A stretch of DNA of 64,000 bases from Lampropedia puyangensis (GTDB lineage: Bacteria; Pseudomonadota; Gammaproteobacteria; Burkholderiales; Burkholderiaceae_C), in contig NZ_STFG01000010.1 of assembly GCF_004833285.1 (NCBI RefSeq), positions 62,001-126,000 on the forward strand. Direction: 5' to 3'. Made by a program: the position numbers and the translations under genes. Below the pieces are notes generated by a model, which saw only the letters and a program-made list of their open reading frames with translations, made no database searches and was not told where the DNA came from. This document shows, piece after piece, positions 8,510 through 16,883 of the stretch (its first letter is position 1; each line of letters opens with the position of its first letter).

Positions 8510-9838
8510 TTACGCCCCGCAATCGGCTTGCTCACGGCGCTTGAGGTTCTTCTCTGCCAAGTATTTGTCTGCACCGTCTTTGATCATCTTGTCGAGCACG
8601 GCTGGATCAGCTTCATACCAATCAGAGAGATTGCCCCATTGCTTACCATCCCACTCGTGCACACGCACACTGGTGGAGCCCATATGGTTGGCGCAGGTGG
8701 TTTGCAGCGGACGGATGATGCCGTCAAAGCCAAGTTCCTTGAGACGCTCTGCTGTCAGATTCAGGTTCTCCATACCCCACTGCACTTGTTCTGGGGTCAT
8801 CACCTTGCCCTTGCCAAATTTTTCCTGCGCAGTGCGAATAGCCTCTACCGTCAGCATCTGAATGATCACGCCACGCGTGTACAGCACTGAGCCAACTTCA
8901 TTTTTGTCGCCTGTGCCTTGCCCTTTGCCATGCACATAAGTGAGGATGTCTTGCGCGACTTTGGTGTCCTGACCATAGCCATTCAACGCAAGTGCCTTGT
9001 AGCCTTTGGCACCATCACCAATGTCGCGCACATCTGGCTCTGCACCTGCCCACCACACACCGTAAATTTTGTTGCGCGCGTAACCAGTAGCCTGCGCCTC
9101 TTTCAACGCCGTAGAGTTCATCACACCCCAGCCCCACAGAAACACATAGTCAGGGCGGCTTTGACGAACCTGCAGCCAAGTGGATTTTTGCTCTACACCA
9201 GGTGCGGTCACAGGCAACAGCTGCAATTCAAAACCGTGCATTTTGGCGCGCTCTTGCATTACAGGAATAGGCTCTTTACCAAAAGGGCTGTCGTGGTAAA
9301 CCAGCGCGATTTTCTTGCCTTTGAGCTTATCCAGACCACCTAACTCTTTACCCAAATGCTGAACCAGCGCATCCGCACCAGTCCAGTAACTACCCAGATA
9401 CGGGAAGTTCCATTTGAATGCCATCCCGTCGGCAGCAATAGACAGGCCATAGCCCAAGGTAATCAAAGGAATTTTGTCTGTATTGGCCTTTTCTGTCAGG
9501 GCAAACGTGACACCAGTTGATTGCGGATCGAACAAGGCCACACCTGGACGACTCTTCAAGCGTTCATAGCACTCCACGCCACGGTCTGTTGCATAGCCAA
9601 ACTCACATTCCTCGAACGACATTTTCACGCCATTGATCCCACCATCGCGCTCGTTGACCAGCTTGATGTAGTCCTGCTTGCCGTTGGCCCATGGAATGCC
9701 GTTTGGAGCATAAGGCCCCGTACGGTAGGACAGCAATGGAATGAACTGCTCCGTCTGCGCTGAGGCAACAGGGGTAAAGCCCATGGTCGCCGTGGCCAAA
9801 ACGGCGGCGGCCAAAAGAGTGGTTTTGATGCGCTTCAT
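8510..9838 (-). CDS. ABC transporter periplasmic binding protein, LivK-like
   Basis: This 442-residue type I periplasmic binding protein should capture the substrate of the adjacent liv transporter. The start at 9838 is supported by AAGGAG nine bases upstream and gives the signal peptide MKRIKTTLLAAAVLATATMG with cleavage after VASA. A further 26 upstream codons lack signal character. The mature domain reads like the Peripla_BP_6 family (SYRTGPYAPNG, later VALFDPQSTG). It is larger than LivK of E. coli (about 370 residues), as is common for the aromatic-acid or fatty-acid-associated versions. The ligand is not evident. Confidence 0.9.
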   Translation of the reverse strand: MKRIKTTLLAAAVLATATMGFTPVASAQTEQFIPLLSYRTGPYAPNGIPWANGKQDYIKLVNERDGGINGVKMSFEECEFGYATDRGVECYERLKSRPGVALFDPQSTGVTFALTEKANTDKIPLITLGYGLSIAADGMAFKWNFPYLGSYWTGADALVQHLGKELGGLDKLKGKKIALVYHDSPFGKEPIPVMQERAKMHGFELQLLPVTAPGVEQKSTWLQVRQSRPDYVFLWGWGVMNSTALKEAQATGYARNKIYGVWWAGAEPDVRDIGDGAKGYKALALNGYGQDTKVAQDILTYVHGKGQGTGDKNEVGSVLYTRGVIIQMLTVEAIRTAQEKFGKGKVMTPEQVQWGMENLNLTAERLKELGFDGIIRPLQTTCANHMGSTSVRVHEWDGKQWGNLSDWYEADPAVLDKMIKDGADKYLAEKNLKRREQADCGA

Positions 9839-9936
9839 GGTTTGTCTCCTTAACGGTTGTTTATGGTTGCGGGAACGAAAAAACTCACACGAAATACAAC
9901 GAACAGCTTGGTGCATCTATTGCGCGGCCTTGCCAA

Positions 9937-11013
9937 TCAATGCGGGAAAGGCCAAATACGCAGCTTCTGTTTGGCCGTTGACCACAACTTGGCCAAGCCA
10001 TGCGGCTCCACAATCAGGAACCACACGATCAATGCGCCAAAAATCATCAATTCGGTATGGGCCACACCTGCGGTGGAAATACTCAAACCAAACAGGCCAA
10101 ACAGCCAAGGCAAAAATTGGTTCAGGAAAATGGGTAAAACCACAATAAACCCTGCCCCCAAGAAGCTGCCCATGATGGAGCCCAAGCCGCCAATAATGAC
10201 CATGAACAGCAGGCGAAAGGACACCTCAACAGAGAATGCAGCAGGCTCCCATGCGCTCAGGTGGATAAATGCCCACAACGCGCCAGCCATACCGATGATG
10301 AACGAACTGACCGCAAAAGCGCTGAGCTTGGCGTACATAGGGCGAATACCAATCACCGCAGCGGCCACATCCATATCACGAATGGCCATCCATTCGCGTC
10401 CAATCGCACTGCGCACCAAATTCTTGGCTAGCAAAGCAACGACCACTAGCAGCGCCAGACAGAACAAGTAACGCGACAAGGCTGAATCAAGCGGATAGCC
10501 AAACACTTGCAGGTGATTGACCGAAACCGAACCTGAAGGCGAGTAATTGGTGAACCATTTCACGCGCAGGAACATCCAGTCAGCGAAAAACTGTGCGGCC
10601 AAGGTCGCCACAGCCAAATACAACCCCCGCACACGCAAGCTGGGCAAACCAAACAAAATACCAAAAAACATGGCACACAAACCGCCCAAAATTACCGCAG
10701 GCACCAAAGGCATGCCTTGAAAACGGGTGTAAAAATTCCAGGCACCGTAAGCCCCTACGGCCATAAAAGCGCCCGAGCCGAGTGAAATCTGGCCGCAATA
10801 TCCAACCAGAATATTCACGCCCAAGGCAGCCATCGACATGATGACCAACGGTATCAAAATCGCACGAAAGAAATAATCGCTAGCGAACATGGGCACCACC
10901 ACAAAAAGTGCCGCCAAAATCAGTGCCATGGCGATTCGATCTTGCCGAATAGCGAATATTTGCTGGTCAGCACGGTACGTGGTTTTGAACTGACCGTTTT
11001 CTCTGTAAAACAT
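9937..11013 (-). CDS. livM: Branched-chain-type ABC transporter permease, LivM-like
   Basis: This 358-residue inner-membrane permease has about eight to ten hydrophobic segments. The LivM-type signature is visible at GYCGQISLGSGAFMAVGAYG near residue 80, and the EAA-like loop region is around EWMAIRDMDVAAAVIGI. A polar N-terminal extension of about 25 residues precedes the first membrane helix. It pairs with the LivH-like permease encoded 24 bases upstream in the same operon. Confidence 0.92.
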   Translation of the reverse strand: MFYRENGQFKTTYRADQQIFAIRQDRIAMALILAALFVVVPMFASDYFFRAILIPLVIMSMAALGVNILVGYCGQISLGSGAFMAVGAYGAWNFYTRFQGMPLVPAVILGGLCAMFFGILFGLPSLRVRGLYLAVATLAAQFFADWMFLRVKWFTNYSPSGSVSVNHLQVFGYPLDSALSRYLFCLALLVVVALLAKNLVRSAIGREWMAIRDMDVAAAVIGIRPMYAKLSAFAVSSFIIGMAGALWAFIHLSAWEPAAFSVEVSFRLLFMVIIGGLGSIMGSFLGAGFIVVLPIFLNQFLPWLFGLFGLSISTAGVAHTELMIFGALIVWFLIVEPHGLAKLWSTAKQKLRIWPFPH

Positions 11014-11037
11014 GGGTTGTCTCCTTGGTTGATTTGG

Positions 11038-11967
11038 TCAGACGCGATCAATGATTTTTTCGCCAAACAAACCTTGAGGCCTGAAGAGCAGGAACACCAG
11101 TGCCAGCACATAGGCAAACCAAATCTCGATACCGCCGCCCACATAAGGCCCCAAATACACCTCTGAGAGCTTCTCTCCTACACCAATAATCAGCCCGCCG
11201 ATGATGGCGCCGGGCACAGACGTCAAGCCGCCCAAAATCACTACAGGCAAGGCACGTAACGCGATGGTGGTTAATGAAAATTGCACCCCCAATTTGCTGC
11301 CCCAAATCATCCCCGCCACCAGTGCGACCACGCCTGCGACACACCACACAATCACCCAAATACGATTCAGAGGAATACCCACTGACTGCGCGGCCTGATG
11401 GTCATCAGCCACGGCGCGCAACGCCCGGCCTGTACTCGTTTTCTGGAAAAACAACGTCAGCAAAGCCACCAGCGCAGCGGCGATCACTGCGGCATACAGG
11501 TCTTCTTTGTTGATCATCACACCACCATCGAACACCGAATCAAGCATGAACACCGGGTCTTTGGGCATGCCGATATCAATGCTGTAGACATTGCTGCCAA
11601 ACAAAGTTTGGCCCAAGCCGTCAAGAAAGTAGGTAATCCCCAATGTGGCCATCAACAGGGTTGCTCCTTCCTGGTTGACCAGATGCCTCAACACCAAACG
11701 CTCAATCACCCACGCCACGGCAAACATGCACAAAGCGGCAATCGCAAAAGCCAGCAAATTGGCCAAAATTTTGCTTTCAAAGCCAAACCATTGCGGCAAC
11801 CAAGCCGAGAAGCGAGCCATCGCCAGCGCTGCGAACAACACCATCGCACCCTGCGCAAAATTGAACACGCCTGAGGCCTTGAAAATCAACACAAAGCCTA
11901 ACGCGACCAAGGAATACAGCATGCCTGTCATCAGGCCGCCAAACAAGGTTTCAAGAAAAAATGCCAT
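11038..11967 (-). CDS. livH: Branched-chain-type ABC transporter permease, LivH-like
   Basis: This 309-residue polytopic membrane protein is the second permease subunit. The N-terminus FGGLMTGMLYSLVALGFVLI and the following FNFAQGAMVLFAALA are typical of LivH. The coupling motif is near RAVADDHQAAQSVGIPLNRI. It lies between livG (30 bases upstream) and livM, all on the minus strand, so the transporter is encoded contiguously. Confidence 0.93.
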   Translation of the reverse strand: MAFFLETLFGGLMTGMLYSLVALGFVLIFKASGVFNFAQGAMVLFAALAMARFSAWLPQWFGFESKILANLLAFAIAALCMFAVAWVIERLVLRHLVNQEGATLLMATLGITYFLDGLGQTLFGSNVYSIDIGMPKDPVFMLDSVFDGGVMINKEDLYAAVIAAALVALLTLFFQKTSTGRALRAVADDHQAAQSVGIPLNRIWVIVWCVAGVVALVAGMIWGSKLGVQFSLTTIALRALPVVILGGLTSVPGAIIGGLIIGVGEKLSEVYLGPYVGGGIEIWFAYVLALVFLLFRPQGLFGEKIIDRV

Positions 11968-11997
11968 GCCTAGAGTCTCCTGTTGCGTGCGCCATCA

Positions 11998-12804
11998 TCA
12001 GTGTGAGCTGCCCAAGTAGGCCCGGATCACTTCTTCGTTATTGCGGACCTCATCAGGAGAGCCGTCGCCAATTTTTTTCCCGTAATCAAGCACAACCACC
12101 CGATCAGAGATATCCATTACCACGCCCATATCATGTTCAATCAACACAATGGTGGTGCCAAACTCCTCATTAATCTCCATGATGAAGCGGCTCATATCCT
12201 GCTTCTCTTCCAGGTTCATGCCTGCCATGGGCTCATCAAGCAGCAATACCTGCGGCTCCATCGCCAAGGCACGCCCCAAATCCACGCGCTTTTGCAAGCC
12301 ATATGGCAGTTGCCCAACAGGGGTTTTGCGAAACGCTTGAATTTCTAAAAAGTCGATGATGTTTTCAACAAACTCGCGGTGCTTGATCTCCTCACGTTCA
12401 GCCGGGCCAATGCGCAATGCCTGCAGCAAGATATTGCTTTTGATTTTGAGGTTACGCCCCGACATGATGTTGTCGATCACACTCATGCCTTTAAACAGCG
12501 CCAGATTCTGAAAAGTACGCGCAACCCCCATCTCAGCCACCTGGCGCGAGTTCATGTGTGAAAACGTCTGACCACGAAATGTGATGCTTCCCTCTGAAGG
12601 CGTATAGACCCCGTTGATACAGTTGAGCATCGAACTCTTGCCCGCACCATTGGGGCCAATGATTGAGCGGATTTCGTGCTCGCGCACATTGAAGGAAATA
12701 TCGGTCAAGGCCTTTACGCCACCAAAACGCAGACTGATGTTTTGCACATCCAAAATCACCTCGCCTGTTTTGCGGCCTGCCGTAGATTCGTTGTAGTTGC
12801 TCAT
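11998..12804 (-). CDS. livG: Branched-chain-type ABC transporter ATPase, LivG-like
   Basis: This 268-residue ATPase pairs with LivF. Walker A is GPNGAGKSSM at about residue 52 and the signature region is LPYGLQKRVDLGRALA. Walker B is VLLLDEPMAGMN and the switch histidine is in LIEHDMGVVMD. The start codon lies one base after the stop of the upstream acyl-CoA ligase gene, indicating translational coupling. The polar N-terminal 15 residues before DVQNISLRFGG are not part of the usual fold. Confidence 0.94.
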   Translation of the reverse strand: MSNYNESTAGRKTGEVILDVQNISLRFGGVKALTDISFNVREHEIRSIIGPNGAGKSSMLNCINGVYTPSEGSITFRGQTFSHMNSRQVAEMGVARTFQNLALFKGMSVIDNIMSGRNLKIKSNILLQALRIGPAEREEIKHREFVENIIDFLEIQAFRKTPVGQLPYGLQKRVDLGRALAMEPQVLLLDEPMAGMNLEEKQDMSRFIMEINEEFGTTIVLIEHDMGVVMDISDRVVVLDYGKKIGDGSPDEVRNNEEVIRAYLGSSH

Positions 12805-12805
12805 G

Positions 12806-14740
12806 TCAAGCCCCCTTTGTCGCAGCGGGAAAAGTTTGAGCAGGCAGAATGCTCAGCGTGGCACTCACGCTGCCAGTGCGGCCATCCTCAAATTTCACCA
12901 GTGTTTCAATGAACTGCTCGCTCTTGCCGCCATACAACGCATCAATCAACACTGCGTATTTCTCAGCCACAAAGTTGCGGCGAATTTTGCGTGTGCGGGT
13001 CAATTCATCGTCATCGGGGTCGAGCTCTTTGTGCAGCACCAAGAATCGCTTGATTTGGGTCGCTTCCATACCCTCTTCAGTCGCAAGCTCTTGGTTGATT
13101 TTTCCAACGCATTCGGCGATCAACTCCAACACCGCCGTTTTGCCAGCCAAGTCGACATAACCGGCGTACGGCAGGTTGCGTTTTTCTGCCCAATTGCCGA
13201 CCGCTTCAAAATCAATATTGATAAAGGCACACACCTCGTCACGATCATGGCCAAAGCACACGGCTTCTTTGATTTGAGGGAAAAACTTGAGCTTGTTTTC
13301 AATGTAGTTGGGCGCAAACATCGCCCCGCCATTGAGTTTGCCCACGTCTTTGGCGCGATCAATGATGCGCAATTGCCCATCAGAATCAAGTACCCCGGCA
13401 TCGCCCGTGAGGAACCAACCTTCGGCATTGAAAATTTCAGCTGTTGCCTCAGGGCGCTTGTAATACTCTTTGAGGATCGAAACCCCTTTGACCAATACCT
13501 CGCCACTCTCGGCAATTTTCAACTCAATACCAGGCGCGGCTTCGCCCACTGTATTGAGTTTGACGCGGCCATTCTTTTGCAGGCAAACATAGGCACATGT
13601 TTCGGTCTGTCCATACAACTGTTTGAGATTGATGCCGATGGAGCGGTAAAAACGAAACAATTCAGGCCCAATCGCAGCACCTGCGGTATACGCCACCCGA
13701 ATACGCGAAAAACCCATGACGTTGCGCAAAGGCCCGTAAATCAGCGCGTTGTACAACGCATACATCAACCGGTCGGCAGCACCAACTGATTGGCCATCCA
13801 AAATATCAGCCCCGACACGTTGAGCCAACCCCATCGCTTTGCCATACAACCAACGCTTGAATTTGGATGCATCTTCCATACGGATTGAAACCGTCGTCAG
13901 CAGCCCCTCAAATACCCGTGGCGGCGCAAAGTAGTAAGTCGGACCGATCTCTTGCAAATCGATCTGCACCGTCTCGGCCGACTCGGGACAATTGATCGTG
14001 AAACCGGCAACCAACCATTGGGCAATTGAAAACAAATGGTCCCCCACCCAAGCAGGAGGAAGGTAGGTAATCATGTTGTCTTTGGCGTTTAGACCATCAA
14101 CATCCATCCCCCCTTTAGCAGCACTCGAAAACGAGCGGTGCGTTTGACAGACCCCTTTGGGTTTTCCCGTCGTGCCCGAGGTGTACAAAATGACAGAAAC
14201 ATCATCAGGCTGCCCAGCTTGCAGCCAAGCGTCCCAAGCCCCTGGGTTGGCTTGATCCCACTGCTGCCCGCGTTCAAGCAATTGCGCCACACTCACCAAA
14301 CCGGGTTGGTCGTAACTGCGCATACCTCGGGGATCGTCGTACACGATGTACTGCAAACGGCTATCGGATTGTTGGATTTCCAGCAGCTTATCCACCTGCT
14401 CCTGATCTTCTGCAAACGCAATGTGGGCGTTTGCATCTTCCAGCACATACGCCATCTCAGCTGCCACAGCGTCTTGGTACATTGGCACGGGCACGGCGCG
14501 CAAGCACTGCGCTGCCAGCATGCTCATGTAGAGATAAGGTCGATTGCTAGAAACCAGTGCTAAGTTATGCCCCTGCTGCAATCCAAGAGAAGCCAGACCG
14601 CAGGCCAGATAGCGCACGTCACGCGCTACATCGCTCCAGCTCCACGTCTGCCAAATGCCGTATTCTTTTTCCCGAATGGCCGGGTCCTGTGGTCTTTGCT
14701 GTGCGTGCTGCTGCATCAACCGCGGAAATGTTGTCTCCAT
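12806..14740 (-). CDS. Long-chain acyl-CoA ligase-type AMP-binding enzyme
   Basis: This 644-residue ANL enzyme activates a carboxylic acid to its CoA thioester. The P-loop is ILYTSGTTGKPKGVCQTHRS (about residues 185-205). The adenine-binding motif is LYGQTETCAY (about 395), and the ribose-contacting aspartate is in GWFLTGDAG with IIDRAKD following. I use the ATG at 14740 because AGGAAGGCAAAGG precedes it, whereas the seven-codon-longer frame begins with GTG. It is the first gene of the liv operon. Its length and N-terminus (LMQQHAQQRPQDPAIREKE) resemble FadD15-type long-chain ligases. With the PaaK-like gene the operon holds two different CoA ligases. Confidence 0.9.
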   Translation of the reverse strand: METTFPRLMQQHAQQRPQDPAIREKEYGIWQTWSWSDVARDVRYLACGLASLGLQQGHNLALVSSNRPYLYMSMLAAQCLRAVPVPMYQDAVAAEMAYVLEDANAHIAFAEDQEQVDKLLEIQQSDSRLQYIVYDDPRGMRSYDQPGLVSVAQLLERGQQWDQANPGAWDAWLQAGQPDDVSVILYTSGTTGKPKGVCQTHRSFSSAAKGGMDVDGLNAKDNMITYLPPAWVGDHLFSIAQWLVAGFTINCPESAETVQIDLQEIGPTYYFAPPRVFEGLLTTVSIRMEDASKFKRWLYGKAMGLAQRVGADILDGQSVGAADRLMYALYNALIYGPLRNVMGFSRIRVAYTAGAAIGPELFRFYRSIGINLKQLYGQTETCAYVCLQKNGRVKLNTVGEAAPGIELKIAESGEVLVKGVSILKEYYKRPEATAEIFNAEGWFLTGDAGVLDSDGQLRIIDRAKDVGKLNGGAMFAPNYIENKLKFFPQIKEAVCFGHDRDEVCAFINIDFEAVGNWAEKRNLPYAGYVDLAGKTAVLELIAECVGKINQELATEEGMEATQIKRFLVLHKELDPDDDELTRTRKIRRNFVAEKYAVLIDALYGGKSEQFIETLVKFEDGRTGSVSATLSILPAQTFPAATKGA

Positions 14741-14784
14741 GTCCTTTGCCTTCCTTTGCACAAACGTTTTTCGTTAATGGGGGC

Positions 14785-14861
14785 TTGACGTTTTATGGTG
14801 GATGGAGCGCTTGCTCATGCGCTATCCATGCAGGCATCGTAGTGGCAACTTTGACGTTTTA
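14785..14861. repeat. Two TTGACGTTTTA direct repeats in the liv/crp divergent intergenic region
   Basis: TTGACGTTTTA occurs at 14785-14795 and 14851-14861, offset by 66 bases, between the divergently transcribed ligase/liv operon and the Crp-family gene. The right copy could also serve as a -35 element (TTGACG) with GACAAT at 14875-14880 for the Crp-family gene. They are candidate operator half-sites; the binding factor is unknown. Confidence 0.4.
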
Positions 14862-15000
14862 ATGTCCTTACAACGACAATCTTGGGAAAACCCTAGACAG
14901 GAATTTCCCTTGGATGTCTTGGCCGAGACCGCTCAAAACAACCATTTTCCCTGACCATTTCATGTGTATCTAATCTCTATACAGGCCTTGGACTTCGCCC

Positions 15001-15717
15001 ATGAAAACGCCAAACGAGCGCAAACTCCCCTACATGCTGCAAACGCGGCGCACGCCGACTGCACAGGAACTCGCAAGCATTCCGTGGCTGGTCTCCCTCA
15101 AGCCCCAAGACAGGCGTTTGGCTGAGCAAGCACTGGAAGTCGGAGATTGCCTTCAAGGCGACTACGTCTGCATTGCCGGCAAACCGGTACGCTATTGGCT
15201 AGGTGTGATTGATGGCCTGCTGAAGATGAGCAACAACCGCGCAGACGGCAGCAGCATCAGCTATGCAGGTCTCCCCACTGGGGGCTGGTTTGGGGAAGGC
15301 ACAGCGCTCAAACGCGAGCACTACCGCTACGACATTCAAGCCTTACGCAAAAGTACCATTGCAGCTTTGCCAGTAGATACTTTTCATCTGCTGCTGAACC
15401 GATCGATTGAGTTCAACCGCATCATCATGAACCAGCTCAGTGAGCGCGTGGGGCAATTCATCACCAGCCGTGAGACCGACCGAATGAGCAATCCTGACTC
15501 ACGGGTAGCCCGCTCATTGGCCGCCTTGGTCAACCCCGTTCTAGCCCCAAGCTCAGACAATGCCCTGCGTATTACCCAGCAGGAACTCGCCTATTTGGTT
15601 GGCCTATCACGCCAGCGGGTGAATATGGCCTTGGTCAAACTAGCACAAGAACAGTTGATTGCACTCGAATATGGTGGCTTGCAAGTGCTAGACAGGGCCG
15701 CATTGACTGATTATTAA
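15001..15717 (+). CDS. Crp/Fnr-family transcriptional regulator
   Basis: This 238-residue regulator has an N-terminal cyclic-nucleotide-binding-like beta barrel (about residues 35-150). The C-terminal winged helix carries the recognition segment ITQQELAYLVGLSRQRVNMA (about 197-216). It lacks the Fnr cysteine cluster, although Cys appear near residues 44 and 52, so oxygen sensing of the Fnr type is unlikely. It is transcribed away from the liv/acyl-CoA ligase operon and is the obvious candidate regulator of that operon. Its effector is not known. Confidence 0.88.
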   Translation: MKTPNERKLPYMLQTRRTPTAQELASIPWLVSLKPQDRRLAEQALEVGDCLQGDYVCIAGKPVRYWLGVIDGLLKMSNNRADGSSISYAGLPTGGWFGEGTALKREHYRYDIQALRKSTIAALPVDTFHLLLNRSIEFNRIIMNQLSERVGQFITSRETDRMSNPDSRVARSLAALVNPVLAPSSDNALRITQQELAYLVGLSRQRVNMALVKLAQEQLIALEYGGLQVLDRAALTDY

Positions 15718-16041
15718 GCATTGTTTGCACAGGCGTTATGCACAAACACAGTGCGCCTGTGCTGTCTTCAAGTCTTCATCAGTCTGTCACCATTTTGAAA
15801 TGCATTATTTTCAACAATCAATCGTAAGCTATTGTTTTAAATAAACTTAATTCACAAATCACAGATTGATTAAAAAATAGGCAACGTAACAAATACAGGT
15901 TGATGACGCTGTTGTGGAGCGTCACCCACCTGTTGTCCACAAAGTTATCCACAGTTTCTGTGCATTACTCACAAACACCTATACAAATCATTCAGTTACT
16001 GAATATTAAAGAGAAAGAACTTGCAAACCAGTTGCTAAAAA
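15718..16041. other. Gene-free A+T-rich stretch with DnaA-box-like sequences
   Basis: These 324 bases lie between converging genes and hold no credible ORF. A 9-base stem, GCACAGGCG at 15727-15735 with CGCCTGTGC at 15754-15762, has an 18-base loop containing TTATGCACA (15736-15744). After about 120 bases of A+T-rich sequence come TTGTCCACA (15933-15941) and TTATCCACA (15945-15953), in the same orientation and 12 bases apart. TTATCCACA is the consensus DnaA box. The hairpin may double as a terminator for the Crp-family gene but has no clear T tract. Confidence 0.5.
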
Positions 16042-16578
16042 TCAGCGTTGGCCACCATTGCGGTACTCTTCATTCATATCGGGGCCTGTGTACGCACGCA
16101 AAATGATGCGTTGCTTATCCAGCACAATGGTGAACATTCCAGAGGTGGTGGGGTCCTTCAAATAACGCCAATCCACATGCTGCTCCTGCTTAAGCGGGTA
16201 CCACATTTCCTTGGCCGGCTTGCCCAACAAGCGCCGCGCTTGGTCGTAAGCCATTCCTGGTTTGATCTTGGCAAACTCCTGCTCCGTCAATACCTGCTTG
16301 ATTTCCTGAAGCTTGCCATCCGCGCCTATGGTGATCATGTAGTTCACATGCCCAGCAGGCTGGCGGTTGTATTCGAATGTTCTTGCGCCACCAGCTTCAT
16401 TCCAGACCATTTCTGGTGTGCCCATCGCATCCCGCACGTCCGCCTCGGTGGATTGCCCGACCTTGAGCTTGTCCAGCGCAATGGGATCGCACCCTGCCAC
16501 TACCAGTGCCATCACAACGCAACCAAGCCAGCGAGGCCATTGTTGCCGCTGCAGCTGTCTGCCCGTTAAAATGCGCAT
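16042..16578 (-). CDS. bamE: BamE/SmpA/OmlA-family outer-membrane lipoprotein
   Basis: This 178-residue lipoprotein is the small subunit family of the BAM complex that inserts beta-barrel proteins into the outer membrane. The signal region WLGCVVMALVVAGC ends in a VAGC lipobox. The SmpA/OmlA fold follows, with KLKVGQSTEADVRDAMGTPE, in which the VGxT/S-xxxV pattern and GTP are family hallmarks. A second related repeat, KIKPGMAYDQARRLLGKPA, suggests a tandem of two SmpA-like motifs. It is longer than E. coli BamE (113 residues), so it may be a paralogue rather than BamE itself. It is divergent from the DUF3460 gene. Confidence 0.78.
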   Translation of the reverse strand: MRILTGRQLQRQQWPRWLGCVVMALVVAGCDPIALDKLKVGQSTEADVRDAMGTPEMVWNEAGGARTFEYNRQPAGHVNYMITIGADGKLQEIKQVLTEQEFAKIKPGMAYDQARRLLGKPAKEMWYPLKQEQHVDWRYLKDPTTSGMFTIVLDKQRIILRAYTGPDMNEEYRNGGQR

Positions 16579-16632
16579 CGCATTCTCCTTGATGCCCTCT
16601 GCATCGATTCATTGATTACAACGTGAGAGTCT

Positions 16633-16851
16633 ATGTCATTCTTTCAGCGCCCCCACTACCGTTCTGAAGCCACCCAGTTCCTGGACAAGCTCAAAGCAGA
16701 TCGCCCACATCTGGATGCCCAACAACAAGAAGGGCGCAAGCTGCTTTGGGATAAGAACGTGAATGCACACGTTTGGGCTGACTACCGTGCAGCACAAGTG
16801 GCACAAAAACCCTATGTGTACCAAACCAGTACAGAAGCAGACCAAAAATAA
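16633..16851 (+). CDS. DUF3460 family protein
   Basis: This 72-residue soluble protein matches the short DUF3460 family of Betaproteobacteria in pattern: HYRSEATQFLDKLKADRPHL, then GRKLLWDKNV and a C-terminal KPYVYQTS. Its function is unknown. It directly precedes scpA (32 bases), an arrangement I recall as common in Burkholderiales and one that supports both calls. Confidence 0.85.
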   Translation: MSFFQRPHYRSEATQFLDKLKADRPHLDAQQQEGRKLLWDKNVNAHVWADYRAAQVAQKPYVYQTSTEADQK

Positions 16852-16883
16852 CCAAGGTCACTGCATCTCGCCTCGCAATCATT

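Noticed and set aside
12797-13789. 330-codon plus-strand ORF across the acyl-CoA ligase
   Set aside because: It is fully antisense to a well-supported AMP-binding enzyme and has no coherent protein character.
15718-16041. Primary chromosomal origin of replication
   Set aside because: Only three DnaA-like boxes are present and dnaA, dnaN, rpmH and gyrB are absent; kept only as a DnaA-box-like locus.
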